This document shows, piece after piece, positions 1-7,143 of a stretch of 7,530 nucleotides of DNA (positions within the stretch are counted from its first letter, which is position 1; the number at the start of each line of letters is the position of its first letter). The DNA is taken from NCBI GenBank assembly GCA_955652195.1, contig CATPBC010000098.1:1-7530 (forward strand). The letters are read 5' to 3'. The notes beneath the pieces were generated by a model, which was given only the letters and a program-made list of their open reading frames with translations, had not been told where the DNA came from and did not search any database. Made by a program: the position numbers and the translations under genes. This DNA is from an uncultured Xanthobacteraceae bacterium (lineage in GTDB: Bacteria > Pseudomonadota > Alphaproteobacteria > Rhizobiales > Xanthobacteraceae).

Positions 1-1
1 A

Positions 2-103
2 GCTGCGCAATTGGCGACCGCACGAGTTGACCGGATCGTTGCTTCGTCGCACGGTCTTGCTTTCGGATTGATCGTCAATTTGTTGAACTCTGACGAGTGT
101 TAA
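2..103 (+). CDS. 3' end of an unidentified protein gene (partial)
   Basis: The second frame is open from the window edge to a TAA at 101-103 and gives 33 residues ending in NLLNSDEC. The residues are ordinary in composition (A, V, L and I rich, with DR and SHG in the middle), as expected for the last helices of a globular protein. The other frames are not better: frame 1 stops within ten codons. No domain can be recognised from so short a tail, so no function is proposed. About 100 nt without an obvious gene separate it from the next gene, so the two need not be co-transcribed. It could also be a chance open frame. Confidence 0.4.
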   Translation, partial: AAQLATARVDRIVASSHGLAFGLIVNLLNSDEC

Positions 104-206
104 ATGAAATCGCGTCGCCTCATAGCCTCTCCCAAAGATTATGGCATATCGTCGACTTGAACTACCTGACTGGAAGTATCTAGGTTTGCAGTTCGAGAGA
201 AAATAA

Positions 207-431
207 ATGGCATACGTCATCAGCGGCGACACCTTAGGTCTAGCAATAGGTCCCGTGTCGGAAACGGCGGAGGACGTGCATGAGGCCCTTAGGAAAGCAC
301 GTCAGATGTATGAAACAGGATCGGTGAACGTATCCATCAAAGATGACGCCGGACACAAAATCGATGGCGAGGAACTGCTGGCCTGCATTACGGGCAGAAA
401 ATCAATCACCAAAGACCTCGAGGTGAATTAG
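207..431 (+). CDS. Small hypothetical protein (74 aa)
   Basis: This is a small soluble protein of unknown function. It begins MAYVISGDTLGLAIGP, continues through a predicted helix (ETAEDVHEALRKARQMYETG, residues 19-38), and then a beta-like stretch (VNVSIKDDAGHKIDGEELL). This alpha/beta layout resembles small unnamed proteins that are common in Bradyrhizobium, which is my recollection and not a search result. A purine-rich GAGAGAAA stretch lies just upstream of the ATG and can serve as a ribosome binding site. There is no signal peptide, membrane segment or cysteine pair. It lies 31 nt before the ATG of the broken zinc-ribbon frame, so the two may once have been co-expressed. Codon use looks mixed, with less G/C at third positions than in the operon downstream, as is usual for accessory genes. 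Confidence 0.7.
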   Translation: MAYVISGDTLGLAIGPVSETAEDVHEALRKARQMYETGSVNVSIKDDAGHKIDGEELLACITGRKSITKDLEVN

Positions 432-462
432 GAGCGATCGTCACGACATATACACAGCGACA

Positions 463-735
463 ATGTCCGCCTTGGGTCAATCACTACGTGAATTTGAAAC
501 CACAGGTCCGCTGTGCCCGCTATGCGGACAGGCCGAAGCCGCAGATCTTTAGGTCGGCGCATATGCGCCGCCGGTCGAAGTCGAGGCGTTTTGCAGGTCC
601 TGCATTCGCGACGATATCTACGCCGATACCAAACTGATCGCGCACCAAGCGAGAACGGCCTATTTGACTCGTTCAAGTCCAGACATAAGCGTCGCTGAGG
701 ATGCGTTTGAAGTTCAAGTTAAAGCCGAAGCCTGA
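463..735 (+). pseudogene. CxxC/CxxC zinc-ribbon small protein, broken by an in-frame TAG
   Basis: Read in one frame from ATG 463 to TGA 733-735, this region gives 90 codons with a single internal stop, TAG at 550-552 (codon 30). Before the stop is a CPLCG motif (Cys18, Cys21). After it is a CRSC motif (Cys44, Cys47), followed by a helix-like segment (DDIYADTKLIAHQARTAY). Two CxxC knuckles about 22 residues apart are the usual pattern of a zinc ribbon or treble clef, so both halves look like one protein. The overlapping frame at 513-698 gives an arginine-rich, unnatural product and is a shadow. An in-frame stop at 424-426 limits any upstream start. Shine-Dalgarno support is weak (only AGCGA near the ATG). 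The simplest reading is a nonsense mutation in a small zinc-binding protein. A sequencing error or amber readthrough are alternatives. The function is unknown. Confidence 0.5.
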
Positions 736-953
736 AATCAATCATCGAGCATGTTTCCTATATCGCCTAGCGCTCCCGAAAAACCTGGTTTTATGAGCAC
801 GCCCGCGCTCGCCCGGTGCGTCCAAGATGATTTATATATCAAGTCGAGAGGCTAATCGAAATGGACTAGAGGCGGGCGTTGACCATGATCGCGACCAAAG
901 TCGACGCACCGGAACAGCCCGGGTTCGCTGAAAAGACGCCACCGGAGGAACAC
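736..953 (+). other. Intergenic stretch upstream of the catabolic operon
   Basis: About 220 nt without a convincing gene. It contains an AT-rich patch at 831-840 (TTTATATATC) that could act as a -10 element, but I see no matching -35 at the right distance. The operon promoter presumably lies here, and no clear operator palindrome is visible. Possible starts for the next gene at TTG 879 and ATG 885 lie inside this stretch and are judged less likely than ATG 954. Confidence 0.4.
944..950 (+). promoter_or_regulatory. Strong Shine-Dalgarno that sets the start of the solute-binding protein
   Basis: GGAGGAA lies three bases before ATG 954, with five bases between GGAGG and the ATG. The earlier in-frame starts (TTG 879, ATG 885) have no comparable site. 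Starting at 954 also places a normal signal peptide at the N terminus, whereas the earlier starts would add about 25 charged residues in front of it. Confidence 0.75.
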
Positions 954-1946
954 ATGCGGTCTCGATGCAATGCTTGGCACCGCATAGGCGCATCGGCGGT
1001 CGCCGCAGTGACGATGGCGATATTTGCCTTCGCTGCTCAGGCGCAGGCCAATTACCCGGACCGGCCTGTCCGCATTATTCTGCCTTATGGGCCCGGTGGT
1101 GTTGCCGACGTCTCGACCCGCCTGGTCGCCGCGAAGCTCAGCGAGCGCATGGCCCAGAACTTCTTTATCGACAACCGGCCTGGAGCGGGTGGCATCGTGG
1201 CCGCCAAAGCTGCACTGAACTTTCCCACGGATGGCTACACCTTGTACCTTTCAGGCAATGGCGCCGCTATCAGCGAAAGCCTGTTTTCCTCGCTGCCCTT
1301 CGATATCACACGCGACTTCACCGCCGTTTCGTTGCTTGCGCAGTTCGACATCCTGTTGGCGACGAAAATGGATACCCAGTTCGACACGGTTCAGAAGCTA
1401 GTCGCCTACGCCAAGCAGAATCCGGGCAAGCTGAACTTCGGCACAATCGCGGTGGGCAGCACGCAAAACCTTTCGGCCGAACTGTTTAAGATGGTTACCG
1501 GAGTGAATGCCGCGTTCGTTAACTTCCGCACCACGCCGGACCTGATGACCGCGATCGTTCGCGGCGATGTCGATGTCGGTTTCGATTACTACGCGGCACT
1601 TAGTCCGATGGTGACGAGCAAGCAGATCAGGATCATCGCCACGTCGGGCGATAAGCCGTCACCGCTATTTACGGGCGTCCCTACGGTCAAGGACAGCGGC
1701 TATCCGGACTATGTCGTCACCAGCTGGAACGCGCTGTCCGTTCGCGCCGGCACGCCTGCCGACATCATCGCGAAGCTCAACAGCGAAATCGGCGCCGTCC
1801 TGCAAATGTCCGAGATCCGCGCGCAGATGGCGGATCTCGGCATGGAGCCACTGGTAAGTACGCCGGAGGCGATGACGCAACGCATGAAGACGGATGTCGA
1901 AAAATGGCGCGTTGTCATCGATAAAGCCGGCATCCCGAAACAGTAA
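954..1946 (+). CDS. Bug/TctC-family tripartite tricarboxylate transporter solute-binding protein
   Basis: This is a periplasmic solute-binding protein of about 330 aa, the normal size for the Bug (TctC-like) family, which binds carboxylates and aromatic acids for tripartite tricarboxylate transporters. Residues 1-32 form a signal peptide: basic start (MRSRCNAWHR), hydrophobic core, and an AQA cleavage site before NYPDRPVR. Family hallmarks follow: YPDRPVR (34-40), the PYGPGG ligand loop (44-49), DNRPGAGG (73-80), GYTLYL (94-99), and the second-lobe segment around NFGTIAVGSTQNLSAELF (161-178). The longer frame from TTG 879 is rejected because of the strong Shine-Dalgarno before 954. It leads a four-gene operon, with the next start 20 nt downstream. 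No TctA or TctB membrane genes are in the window, so it is an orphan binding protein, as Bug genes often are. The ligand cannot be read from sequence. The neighbouring decarboxylase-like and hydrolase genes suggest an aromatic or polycarboxylic acid. Confidence 0.9.
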   Translation: MRSRCNAWHRIGASAVAAVTMAIFAFAAQAQANYPDRPVRIILPYGPGGVADVSTRLVAAKLSERMAQNFFIDNRPGAGGIVAAKAALNFPTDGYTLYLSGNGAAISESLFSSLPFDITRDFTAVSLLAQFDILLATKMDTQFDTVQKLVAYAKQNPGKLNFGTIAVGSTQNLSAELFKMVTGVNAAFVNFRTTPDLMTAIVRGDVDVGFDYYAALSPMVTSKQIRIIATSGDKPSPLFTGVPTVKDSGYPDYVVTSWNALSVRAGTPADIIAKLNSEIGAVLQMSEIRAQMADLGMEPLVSTPEAMTQRMKTDVEKWRVVIDKAGIPKQ

Positions 1947-1966
1947 ACCGGCAAATAGGAAGCGAC

Positions 1967-2989
1967 GTGAACGTACAAAGATCAAGCAGCAGAGTTCCAG
2001 CCGGCGCCGACAGGCCGCGGCTTAAGATCGCGATCGGCACTTACGGCCACACAGTGTCGATCAAAAAGGGTGTCATTCCAATAGAGGAAGTGGACGCGGA
2101 TTTCGTCGAAGTCGTGCCGATCATCCAGGCGTTCCGCCGGATGGTTCGGGACGTTGAGTTCGACATCTGCGAGATGGCGCCGACTACCTACATGATCGCG
2201 CGCGCACGCGGCGCACCTTACATCGCACTGCCGATCTTCGTGATGCGCAGATTTCATCACGGTGGTTTTGTCGTTCGGCCAGACGCCGGCATCCGCGCGC
2301 CCAAGGATCTCGAAGGCAAGAAGGTCGGCGTGCGTGCCTATTCGGTGACGACTGGCGTCTGGACGCGCGGCATCTTTGTCAACGAATACGACCTCGATTC
2401 TTCCAAAGTGACCTGGGTGGTCGACGACGAGGAACATGTTGCAACGCTCGAACTACCGCCAAACGTCGTGCATGCCCCGAAAGGCAAATCGCTGCAAAGC
2501 ATGATGGCGTCAGGCGAGATTCAGGCTGGGTTCACCGGGCCGGCCGGGGTCGGCCGCGCCGGGCCGCCAATCGGCAATTGGGATATGAATGCGCCGGCCG
2601 GCGCCGCCGCTAGCATCTATCCGGAACTCTTCGCGAATGTGGAGCAAATCGAAGCCGACTGGTTTCGCCGTACCGGTATCTATCCGATCCACGGCCTCAT
2701 CGTGGTGAAAGATGAGCACATCGAGCGGCATCCATGGCTGGCTCGTTCGCTGATGAACGCTTTCGTTGTTGCCAAAAAACGCTATCTCGAGGAACTCAAG
2801 CTCGGTCGGGACGATGCTCCTGAGGACAAGCGTTATCGGGGCTTCTTCTCACTAATGAGCGATCCGCTGCCCTATGGCATGGCCGCCAACGGACCGAGCA
2901 TCGAGGCGCTCGTCACCTATGCCTTGCAGCAAGGCCTGATTCCGTCACGTCCGAAGCTCAATCAGGTCTTCGTCGACATTAACCCGTGA
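1967..2989 (+). CDS. 4,5-dihydroxyphthalate decarboxylase-like protein (paralogue 1)
   Basis: This 340-aa protein resembles the Pht5-type 4,5-dihydroxyphthalate decarboxylase family, whose founding members turn 4,5-dihydroxyphthalate into protocatechuate. The fold is related to periplasmic binding proteins, so homologues are often labelled ABC substrate-binding proteins. Visible hallmarks are FRRMVRDVEFDICEMAPTTY (56-75), ALPIFVMRRFHHGG (87-100), GKKVGVRAYSVTTGVWTRGI (117-136), the DWFRRTGIYPIHGL block (231-244), and DPLPYGMAANGPSIEAL (299-315). There is no signal peptide or lipobox at the N terminus (MNVQRSSSRVPAGADRP), so it should be cytoplasmic, which favours an enzyme over a transport protein. 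The start is GTG 1967, with AGGA (1957-1960) upstream. It lies 20 nt after the solute-binding gene and 27 nt before the hydrolase. The true substrate is not shown: a large share of this family is uncharacterised. Confidence 0.75.
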   Translation: MNVQRSSSRVPAGADRPRLKIAIGTYGHTVSIKKGVIPIEEVDADFVEVVPIIQAFRRMVRDVEFDICEMAPTTYMIARARGAPYIALPIFVMRRFHHGGFVVRPDAGIRAPKDLEGKKVGVRAYSVTTGVWTRGIFVNEYDLDSSKVTWVVDDEEHVATLELPPNVVHAPKGKSLQSMMASGEIQAGFTGPAGVGRAGPPIGNWDMNAPAGAAASIYPELFANVEQIEADWFRRTGIYPIHGLIVVKDEHIERHPWLARSLMNAFVVAKKRYLEELKLGRDDAPEDKRYRGFFSLMSDPLPYGMAANGPSIEALVTYALQQGLIPSRPKLNQVFVDINP

Positions 2990-3016
2990 AATCGATCCCG
3001 CATCGCGTGAGGTCCC

Positions 3017-3868
3017 ATGTCGCCAGTCATTGATATTCATCCCCATATCGTCTCGCCGGATACCAAGCGCTATCCGTTGGCCCCGCTTGGCGGAACGCAA
3101 TCGACCTGGTCGAGCGAGCGGCCGACTACCTACGAAATGCTGCTCATGGCGATGGACGAAGCTGGCGTCGACAAGGCCGCGATCGTTCATTCTTCGACCG
3201 CTTACGGCTATGACAATAGCTACGTGGCAGACGCGGTCGCGGCTGTTCCGTTGCGATTTACGGGCGTTTATTCCATCAACGCTCTGGCCCCGGACGCGGT
3301 GAAGACATTCGATTACTGGCTCGGCCGCGGCTGCAGTGGCATGCGCTTGTTCACGACTGGCAGCACTTTGCCAGATCAGGCCACCTGGTTCGCCGATCCG
3401 AAGACGCATCCCTTCTGGGAACATGCGGCGGCCAAGAACATCCCGGTCTGCATGCAGATGAAGCAGGAGGGAATACCGCTCTTGCGTCAGATCATGGATC
3501 GCTTTCCGAAGGTGACCATCATTCTCGATCACCTGTCGCGCGCGCCGTTCGCCGACGGGCCGCCTTACCACGCGGCTACCGAATTCTTCGAACTTGCCAA
3601 GTACAAGCAGCTCTACTTGAAAGTCACGCCGATCAACGTGACGCCGAAGAGCTGGGGCAAAGGGACCCCGGAAAGCTTTTTTGGCAAGGTCATCGACACC
3701 TTCGGCGCCGCGCGGATCGGCTGGGGTTCGAATTTTCCCAATTCGGTAGGAACGCTGTCCGAGATTCTTGCCGCGGCGAGGAAGGCGTTCTCGTTTGCCA
3801 AAGAATCGGATCAGGATTGGATTTTCGCCAAGACCGCAGAGGTCCTCTATCCCGTCCTTGCCAAGTGA
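3017..3868 (+). CDS. Amidohydrolase-2 family hydrolase, PDC-lactonase-like (COG3618 type)
   Basis: This 283-aa TIM-barrel metal hydrolase belongs to the amidohydrolase-2 superfamily. It resembles 2-pyrone-4,6-dicarboxylate lactonase and related sugar or aromatic lactonases. The strand-1 metal-binding HxH is present (DIHPH, His8 and His10). Other family blocks are GCSGMRLFTT (105-114), the HPFWEHAAAKNIPV helix-strand (131-144), IILDHLSR with His172, and YLKVTP (200-205). The strand-8 motif, usually GSDxP with a catalytic Asp, here reads WGSNFPN, with Asn239 at that position. Asn also occurs there in some COG3618 members, as far as I recall, so the protein need not be dead. GAGG (3009-3012) precedes ATG 3017. 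It sits between two decarboxylase-like paralogues in one operon, which implies a shared substrate. Hydrolysis of a lactone, ester or amide intermediate is inferred and not shown. There is no signal peptide. Confidence 0.8.
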   Translation: MSPVIDIHPHIVSPDTKRYPLAPLGGTQSTWSSERPTTYEMLLMAMDEAGVDKAAIVHSSTAYGYDNSYVADAVAAVPLRFTGVYSINALAPDAVKTFDYWLGRGCSGMRLFTTGSTLPDQATWFADPKTHPFWEHAAAKNIPVCMQMKQEGIPLLRQIMDRFPKVTIILDHLSRAPFADGPPYHAATEFFELAKYKQLYLKVTPINVTPKSWGKGTPESFFGKVIDTFGAARIGWGSNFPNSVGTLSEILAAARKAFSFAKESDQDWIFAKTAEVLYPVLAK

Positions 3869-3870
3869 AA

Positions 3871-3875
3871 AAGGA
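3871..3875 (+). promoter_or_regulatory. Shine-Dalgarno that sets the start of the second decarboxylase-like gene
   Basis: AAGGA is followed by seven bases and ATG 3883. The longer open frame from 3817 would overlap the hydrolase by some 50 nt and add an arginine-rich stretch. GTG 3865 overlaps the hydrolase stop in a GTGA arrangement and remains a weaker alternative. Confidence 0.65.
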
Positions 3876-3882
3876 CACGCTC

Positions 3883-4782
3883 ATGTCGGCCGCGACAAAG
3901 CTCACCCTGCGGACGATGCTGGGGAATTATCCGAACACGAAGGCGCTGAAGAGCGGCGCAACTCGCTCCGACCTTTTCGACTTCAATTTCGTTGAGGTGA
4001 AGGTCGCGAACAACTTATTCAAACAAGTGGTTCGCGAAGCCAAATACGACGTCGCCGAACTTGCGATCGTCACCTACTTGCAGGCAAAGGCTTACGGGAA
4101 GCCATATGTGCTGGTCCCTGCGGTCGTGGTCAGCCGCGGTCAGCATCACACAATCGCGTACGATGCAGAGAGAGGCGAACTTAAGCCGTCGGATCTTCCC
4201 GGTAGGCGGATCGGCGTGCGCGCCTATACGGTGACGACCGGCACGTGGGTGAGGGGGATTCTGGCGAGCGATTATGGAGTCGACATTAACAAAGTGGAGT
4301 GGATCACGTTCGAGGATCCGCATATTGCGGAGTATCGCGATCCCGAATTTGTCAAGCGCGCGTCGCCCGGCAAGGAACTTGTCCAGATGTTGCTCGACGG
4401 CGAAATAGCCGCCGGCATTGTGGGCGACAAGCTTCCAGACTCGCGATTGAAGCATCTTATTCCCGATGCCGAGTTGGCAGCGCGGAAGTGGGCCGAACGC
4501 CATCATGGCGTCCCGATCAATCACATGCTGGTCGTTCGCGAGGAGCTGTCGCGTTCTCGTCCCGATGTGGTCAAGGAAATATTTCGACAGTTGCGTGAAA
4601 GCACGCGGACCGCGGGACTAACTGACGGTACTCCGCTTGATCCGTACCGTTTCGGCATCGAATCCTGCCGACCGATCTTGGAAATCATCATCGAGTTCTG
4701 CCATCAGCAGAAACTTATTCCCCGTCGCATGTCGGTCGATGAGCTATTCGACGATACGACACGATCCTTGGGTGCTCCCTGA
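3883..4782 (+). CDS. 4,5-dihydroxyphthalate decarboxylase-like protein (paralogue 2, shorter)
   Basis: This 299-aa protein is a diverged relative of the product encoded at 1967-2989. The clearest shared block is GVRAYTVTTGTWVRGI (111-126), against GVRAYSVTTGVWTRGI in the first copy. Other blocks align by eye: FKQVVREAKYDVAELAIVTY (46-65) matches FRRMVRDVEFDICEMAPTTY, and KWAERHHGVPINHMLVV (202-218) matches DWFRRTGIYPIHGLIVV. The segment between the central motif and the last third is shorter than in paralogue 1, and the FRRTGIYP motif has become AERHHGVP. It has no signal peptide, so a cytoplasmic location is likely. It may be a second decarboxylase with its own substrate, a partner subunit of paralogue 1, or a non-catalytic relative. 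It is the last gene of the operon, followed by a long non-coding stretch. Confidence 0.7.
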   Translation: MSAATKLTLRTMLGNYPNTKALKSGATRSDLFDFNFVEVKVANNLFKQVVREAKYDVAELAIVTYLQAKAYGKPYVLVPAVVVSRGQHHTIAYDAERGELKPSDLPGRRIGVRAYTVTTGTWVRGILASDYGVDINKVEWITFEDPHIAEYRDPEFVKRASPGKELVQMLLDGEIAAGIVGDKLPDSRLKHLIPDAELAARKWAERHHGVPINHMLVVREELSRSRPDVVKEIFRQLRESTRTAGLTDGTPLDPYRFGIESCRPILEIIIEFCHQQKLIPRRMSVDELFDDTTRSLGAP

Positions 4783-4901
4783 GCTATCCAGGACGTTGCG
4801 GTGACTCGACGGTTTGCGATTTTTTCTGACTGAAACTGTTTAGTCCATTTCTTCGGAAAAACGGAGGATTAACGCTGCTAAAGGGCAGACGTCATGCGCG
4901 C

Positions 4902-4930
4902 CTTGAAACGAACACATCCTTGCCCCATAT
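4902..4930 (+). promoter_or_regulatory. Putative RpoH (sigma-32) heat-shock promoter
   Basis: CTTGAAA (4902-4908), a 14-nt spacer, then CCCCATAT (4923-4930). This matches the E. coli sigma-32 consensus (CTTGAAA, 13-15 nt, CCCCATnT) at every defined position. The predicted transcript would start near 4937, giving a leader of roughly 168 nt before the helicase start at 5105. It points toward the helicase and IF-1 genes. Alphaproteobacterial RpoH consensus elements differ slightly in spacing, so actual use by RpoH is inferred. Confidence 0.7.
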
Positions 4931-4937
4931 AGAGGCT

Positions 4938-5074
4938 AGCCGATTCGGCTGTTGCGAGCCGCGTGTACGGATCCCCGTCAAACGGTTTCTGGCTCGCCCT
5001 TTTTCCCCTTAAGCCGGCACCTAGATCGCGCAGGTGTCTTGAAAAGCCGACCGCAGCGCGTCGCGCAGCGGTCG
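4938..5074 (+). promoter_or_regulatory. Structured 5' leader of the helicase mRNA (several hairpins)
   Basis: Inverted repeats line up along the predicted leader. AGCCG-ATT-CGGCT lies at 4938-4950, about where the transcript should start. ACGG-ATCC-CCGT lies at 4967-4978. GCACCT pairs with AGGTGT at 5017-5037, including one G-U pair. The strongest hairpin is at 5048-5074: CGACCGC pairs with GCGGTCG, then an A-A mismatch, then GCGC with GCGC closing a three-base loop. No T run follows this last hairpin on the + strand, so it is not an ordinary terminator. It ends 30 nt before the start codon and may control translation or protect the mRNA. No known riboswitch or ROSE-type thermometer motif is recognised. 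Confidence 0.5.
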
Positions 5075-5104
5075 CGCTGACGCGCAAACAGAAAGCTATT
5101 TTCA

Positions 5105-6514
<1,410 letters not shown>

Positions 6515-6515
6515 C

Positions 6516-6791
6516 ATGCCGAAAGAAGAACTCTTGGAATTCGAGGGCCTCGTCACCGAGATATTGCCGGACGCGCGATACCGCATTGAACTCGACAACG
6601 GGCATCGACTCGTTGCCTACACCGCCGGCAGAATGAAAAAGAACCGAATCAAGACGCTCGCGGGCGATCGCGTGACGGTCGAAGTATCGCCGTACGATCT
6701 TGAAAAGGGTCGATTGATATTCCGCCACAAGGATGAACGAGCAGGAACGGCTAGCCGGCCACCACAGCGCAACCAGTTCCGGCGTCGGTGA
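6516..6791 (+). CDS. infA: Translation initiation factor IF-1 with a C-terminal extension
   Basis: This is a 91-aa OB-fold protein of the IF-1 family, which binds the A site of the 30S subunit during initiation. Residues 1-72 match IF-1 end to end: [20 protein letters not shown], then YRIELDNGH (22-30), [20 protein letters not shown] (34-53) and [15 protein letters not shown] (58-72). A basic tail of 19 residues (73-91, ending RNQFRRR) goes beyond the usual 72 aa. AGGA (6505-6508) lies seven bases before ATG 6516, and the helicase stop TAA (6512-6514) falls inside that spacer, which favours translational coupling. Its place behind a stress-type helicase, away from the usual housekeeping contexts, suggests a second, condition-specific copy. 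Whether the genome has another infA cannot be seen here. Confidence 0.95.
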   Translation: MPKEELLEFEGLVTEILPDARYRIELDNGHRLVAYTAGRMKKNRIKTLAGDRVTVEVSPYDLEKGRLIFRHKDERAGTASRPPQRNQFRRR

Positions 6792-6797
6792 TTTCCA

Positions 6798-7085
6798 ATG
6801 TCAAACGATACCATTGACAACGACGACAGCATCGCCCGCAAGGGTAGGGGCGCGATGCGGATTTTCATCTTCAAATCCGAGGTGAATCCCAACCTGCGCG
6901 CGTTCGGTGGCGATTTGGCGGGCATTAAGCTGCCGGGCCAGTTCAAGCCGTGGCATGCAGTGGGCGCCATCGCGCCAAATCAGGACCTGCCGTACAAAAT
7001 CGCGCGAGACGACATCGAAAAGGCGATTAGCGAATGCGGCTTTCAGCTTTTTCGACTGAAAAAAAGCACTAAAGCCGCTTCTTGA
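6798..7085 (+). CDS. Small conserved-type hypothetical protein (95 aa)
   Basis: This protein of unknown function has a core from Met20: MRIFIFKSEVNPNLRAF (20-36), LPGQFKPWHAVGAI (45-58), and IEKAISECGFQLFRLKK (73-89). I recall similar unnamed proteins in Bradyrhizobium, but have no domain name to offer. It has no signal peptide or membrane segment. ATG 6798 has GGTGA (6787-6791), which overlaps the IF-1 stop, six bases upstream. ATG 6855, preceded by AGGGG (6846-6850), is an alternative that would remove the acidic leader MSNDTIDNDD and begin exactly at the core. The gap to IF-1 is six nucleotides, so it very likely shares the helicase transcript and may serve the same stress response. Confidence 0.8.
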   Translation: MSNDTIDNDDSIARKGRGAMRIFIFKSEVNPNLRAFGGDLAGIKLPGQFKPWHAVGAIAPNQDLPYKIARDDIEKAISECGFQLFRLKKSTKAAS

Positions 7086-7092
7086 TGAGCTC

Positions 7093-7143
7093 ATGTCGCA
7101 ACAGAACGAGCCCGTGGAAACGCTGGCGGTATATCGGTTATGA
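7093..7143 (+). CDS. 16-codon mini-ORF coupled to the next gene (tentative)
   Basis: ATG 7093 opens a 16-residue frame, MSQQNEPVETLAVYRL, whose TGA (7141-7143) overlaps the ATG of the following gene in an ATGA arrangement. The next gene has only a weak, distant GGCGG as a ribosome binding site, so re-initiation after this peptide could matter. The mini-ORF itself has only a poor Shine-Dalgarno (GATGAG). It may equally be a chance frame. Confidence 0.25.
   Translation: MSQQNEPVETLAVYRL

Larger units (their letters stand above)
4783..5104 (+). other. 322-nt intergenic region: operon end and helicase leader
   Basis: No gene is visible here. The first part holds a run of six T at about 4821-4826 without a convincing GC stem before it, so no firm terminator can be called for the upstream operon. 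A GGAGG at 4863-4867 has no start codon at a useful distance. From 4902 on, the stretch contains a heat-shock-type promoter and then several hairpins up to the TTG start of the helicase, both listed separately. Confidence 0.7.

Noticed and set aside
157..182. Sigma-70-like TTGAAC and TATCTA upstream of the 74-aa gene
   Set aside because: The spacer is only 14 nt, too short for a good promoter, so it is not listed as a feature.
428..676. Open frame of 82 codons on the minus strand
   Set aside because: It is Arg-rich with unnatural composition and lies opposite the more protein-like zinc-ribbon frame. It is a shadow.
513..698. Open frame of 61 codons on the plus strand
   Set aside because: The product is dominated by Arg and Ser. 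The alternative frame with two CxxC pairs is far more protein-like.
751..855. 34-codon frame starting MFPISPSAPEKPGF
   Set aside because: There is no ribosome binding site and no recognisable pattern, and the length is within chance.
879..953. N-terminal extension of the solute-binding protein from TTG 879 or ATG 885
   Set aside because: It would put 23-25 polar residues before the signal peptide, while ATG 954 has a strong Shine-Dalgarno.
1967..2989. Calling this protein an ABC transporter substrate-binding protein
   Set aside because: It has no signal peptide or lipobox and carries motifs of the dihydroxyphthalate-decarboxylase group, so a cytoplasmic enzyme is more likely.
4893..4931. 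12-codon frame MRALKRTHPCPI
   Set aside because: It overlaps the sigma-32-type promoter and has no ribosome binding site at a useful distance.
5048..5074. Strong hairpin as an intrinsic terminator
   Set aside because: No T run follows on the plus strand. The minus strand has only a TTTT after it and no gene that would need it.
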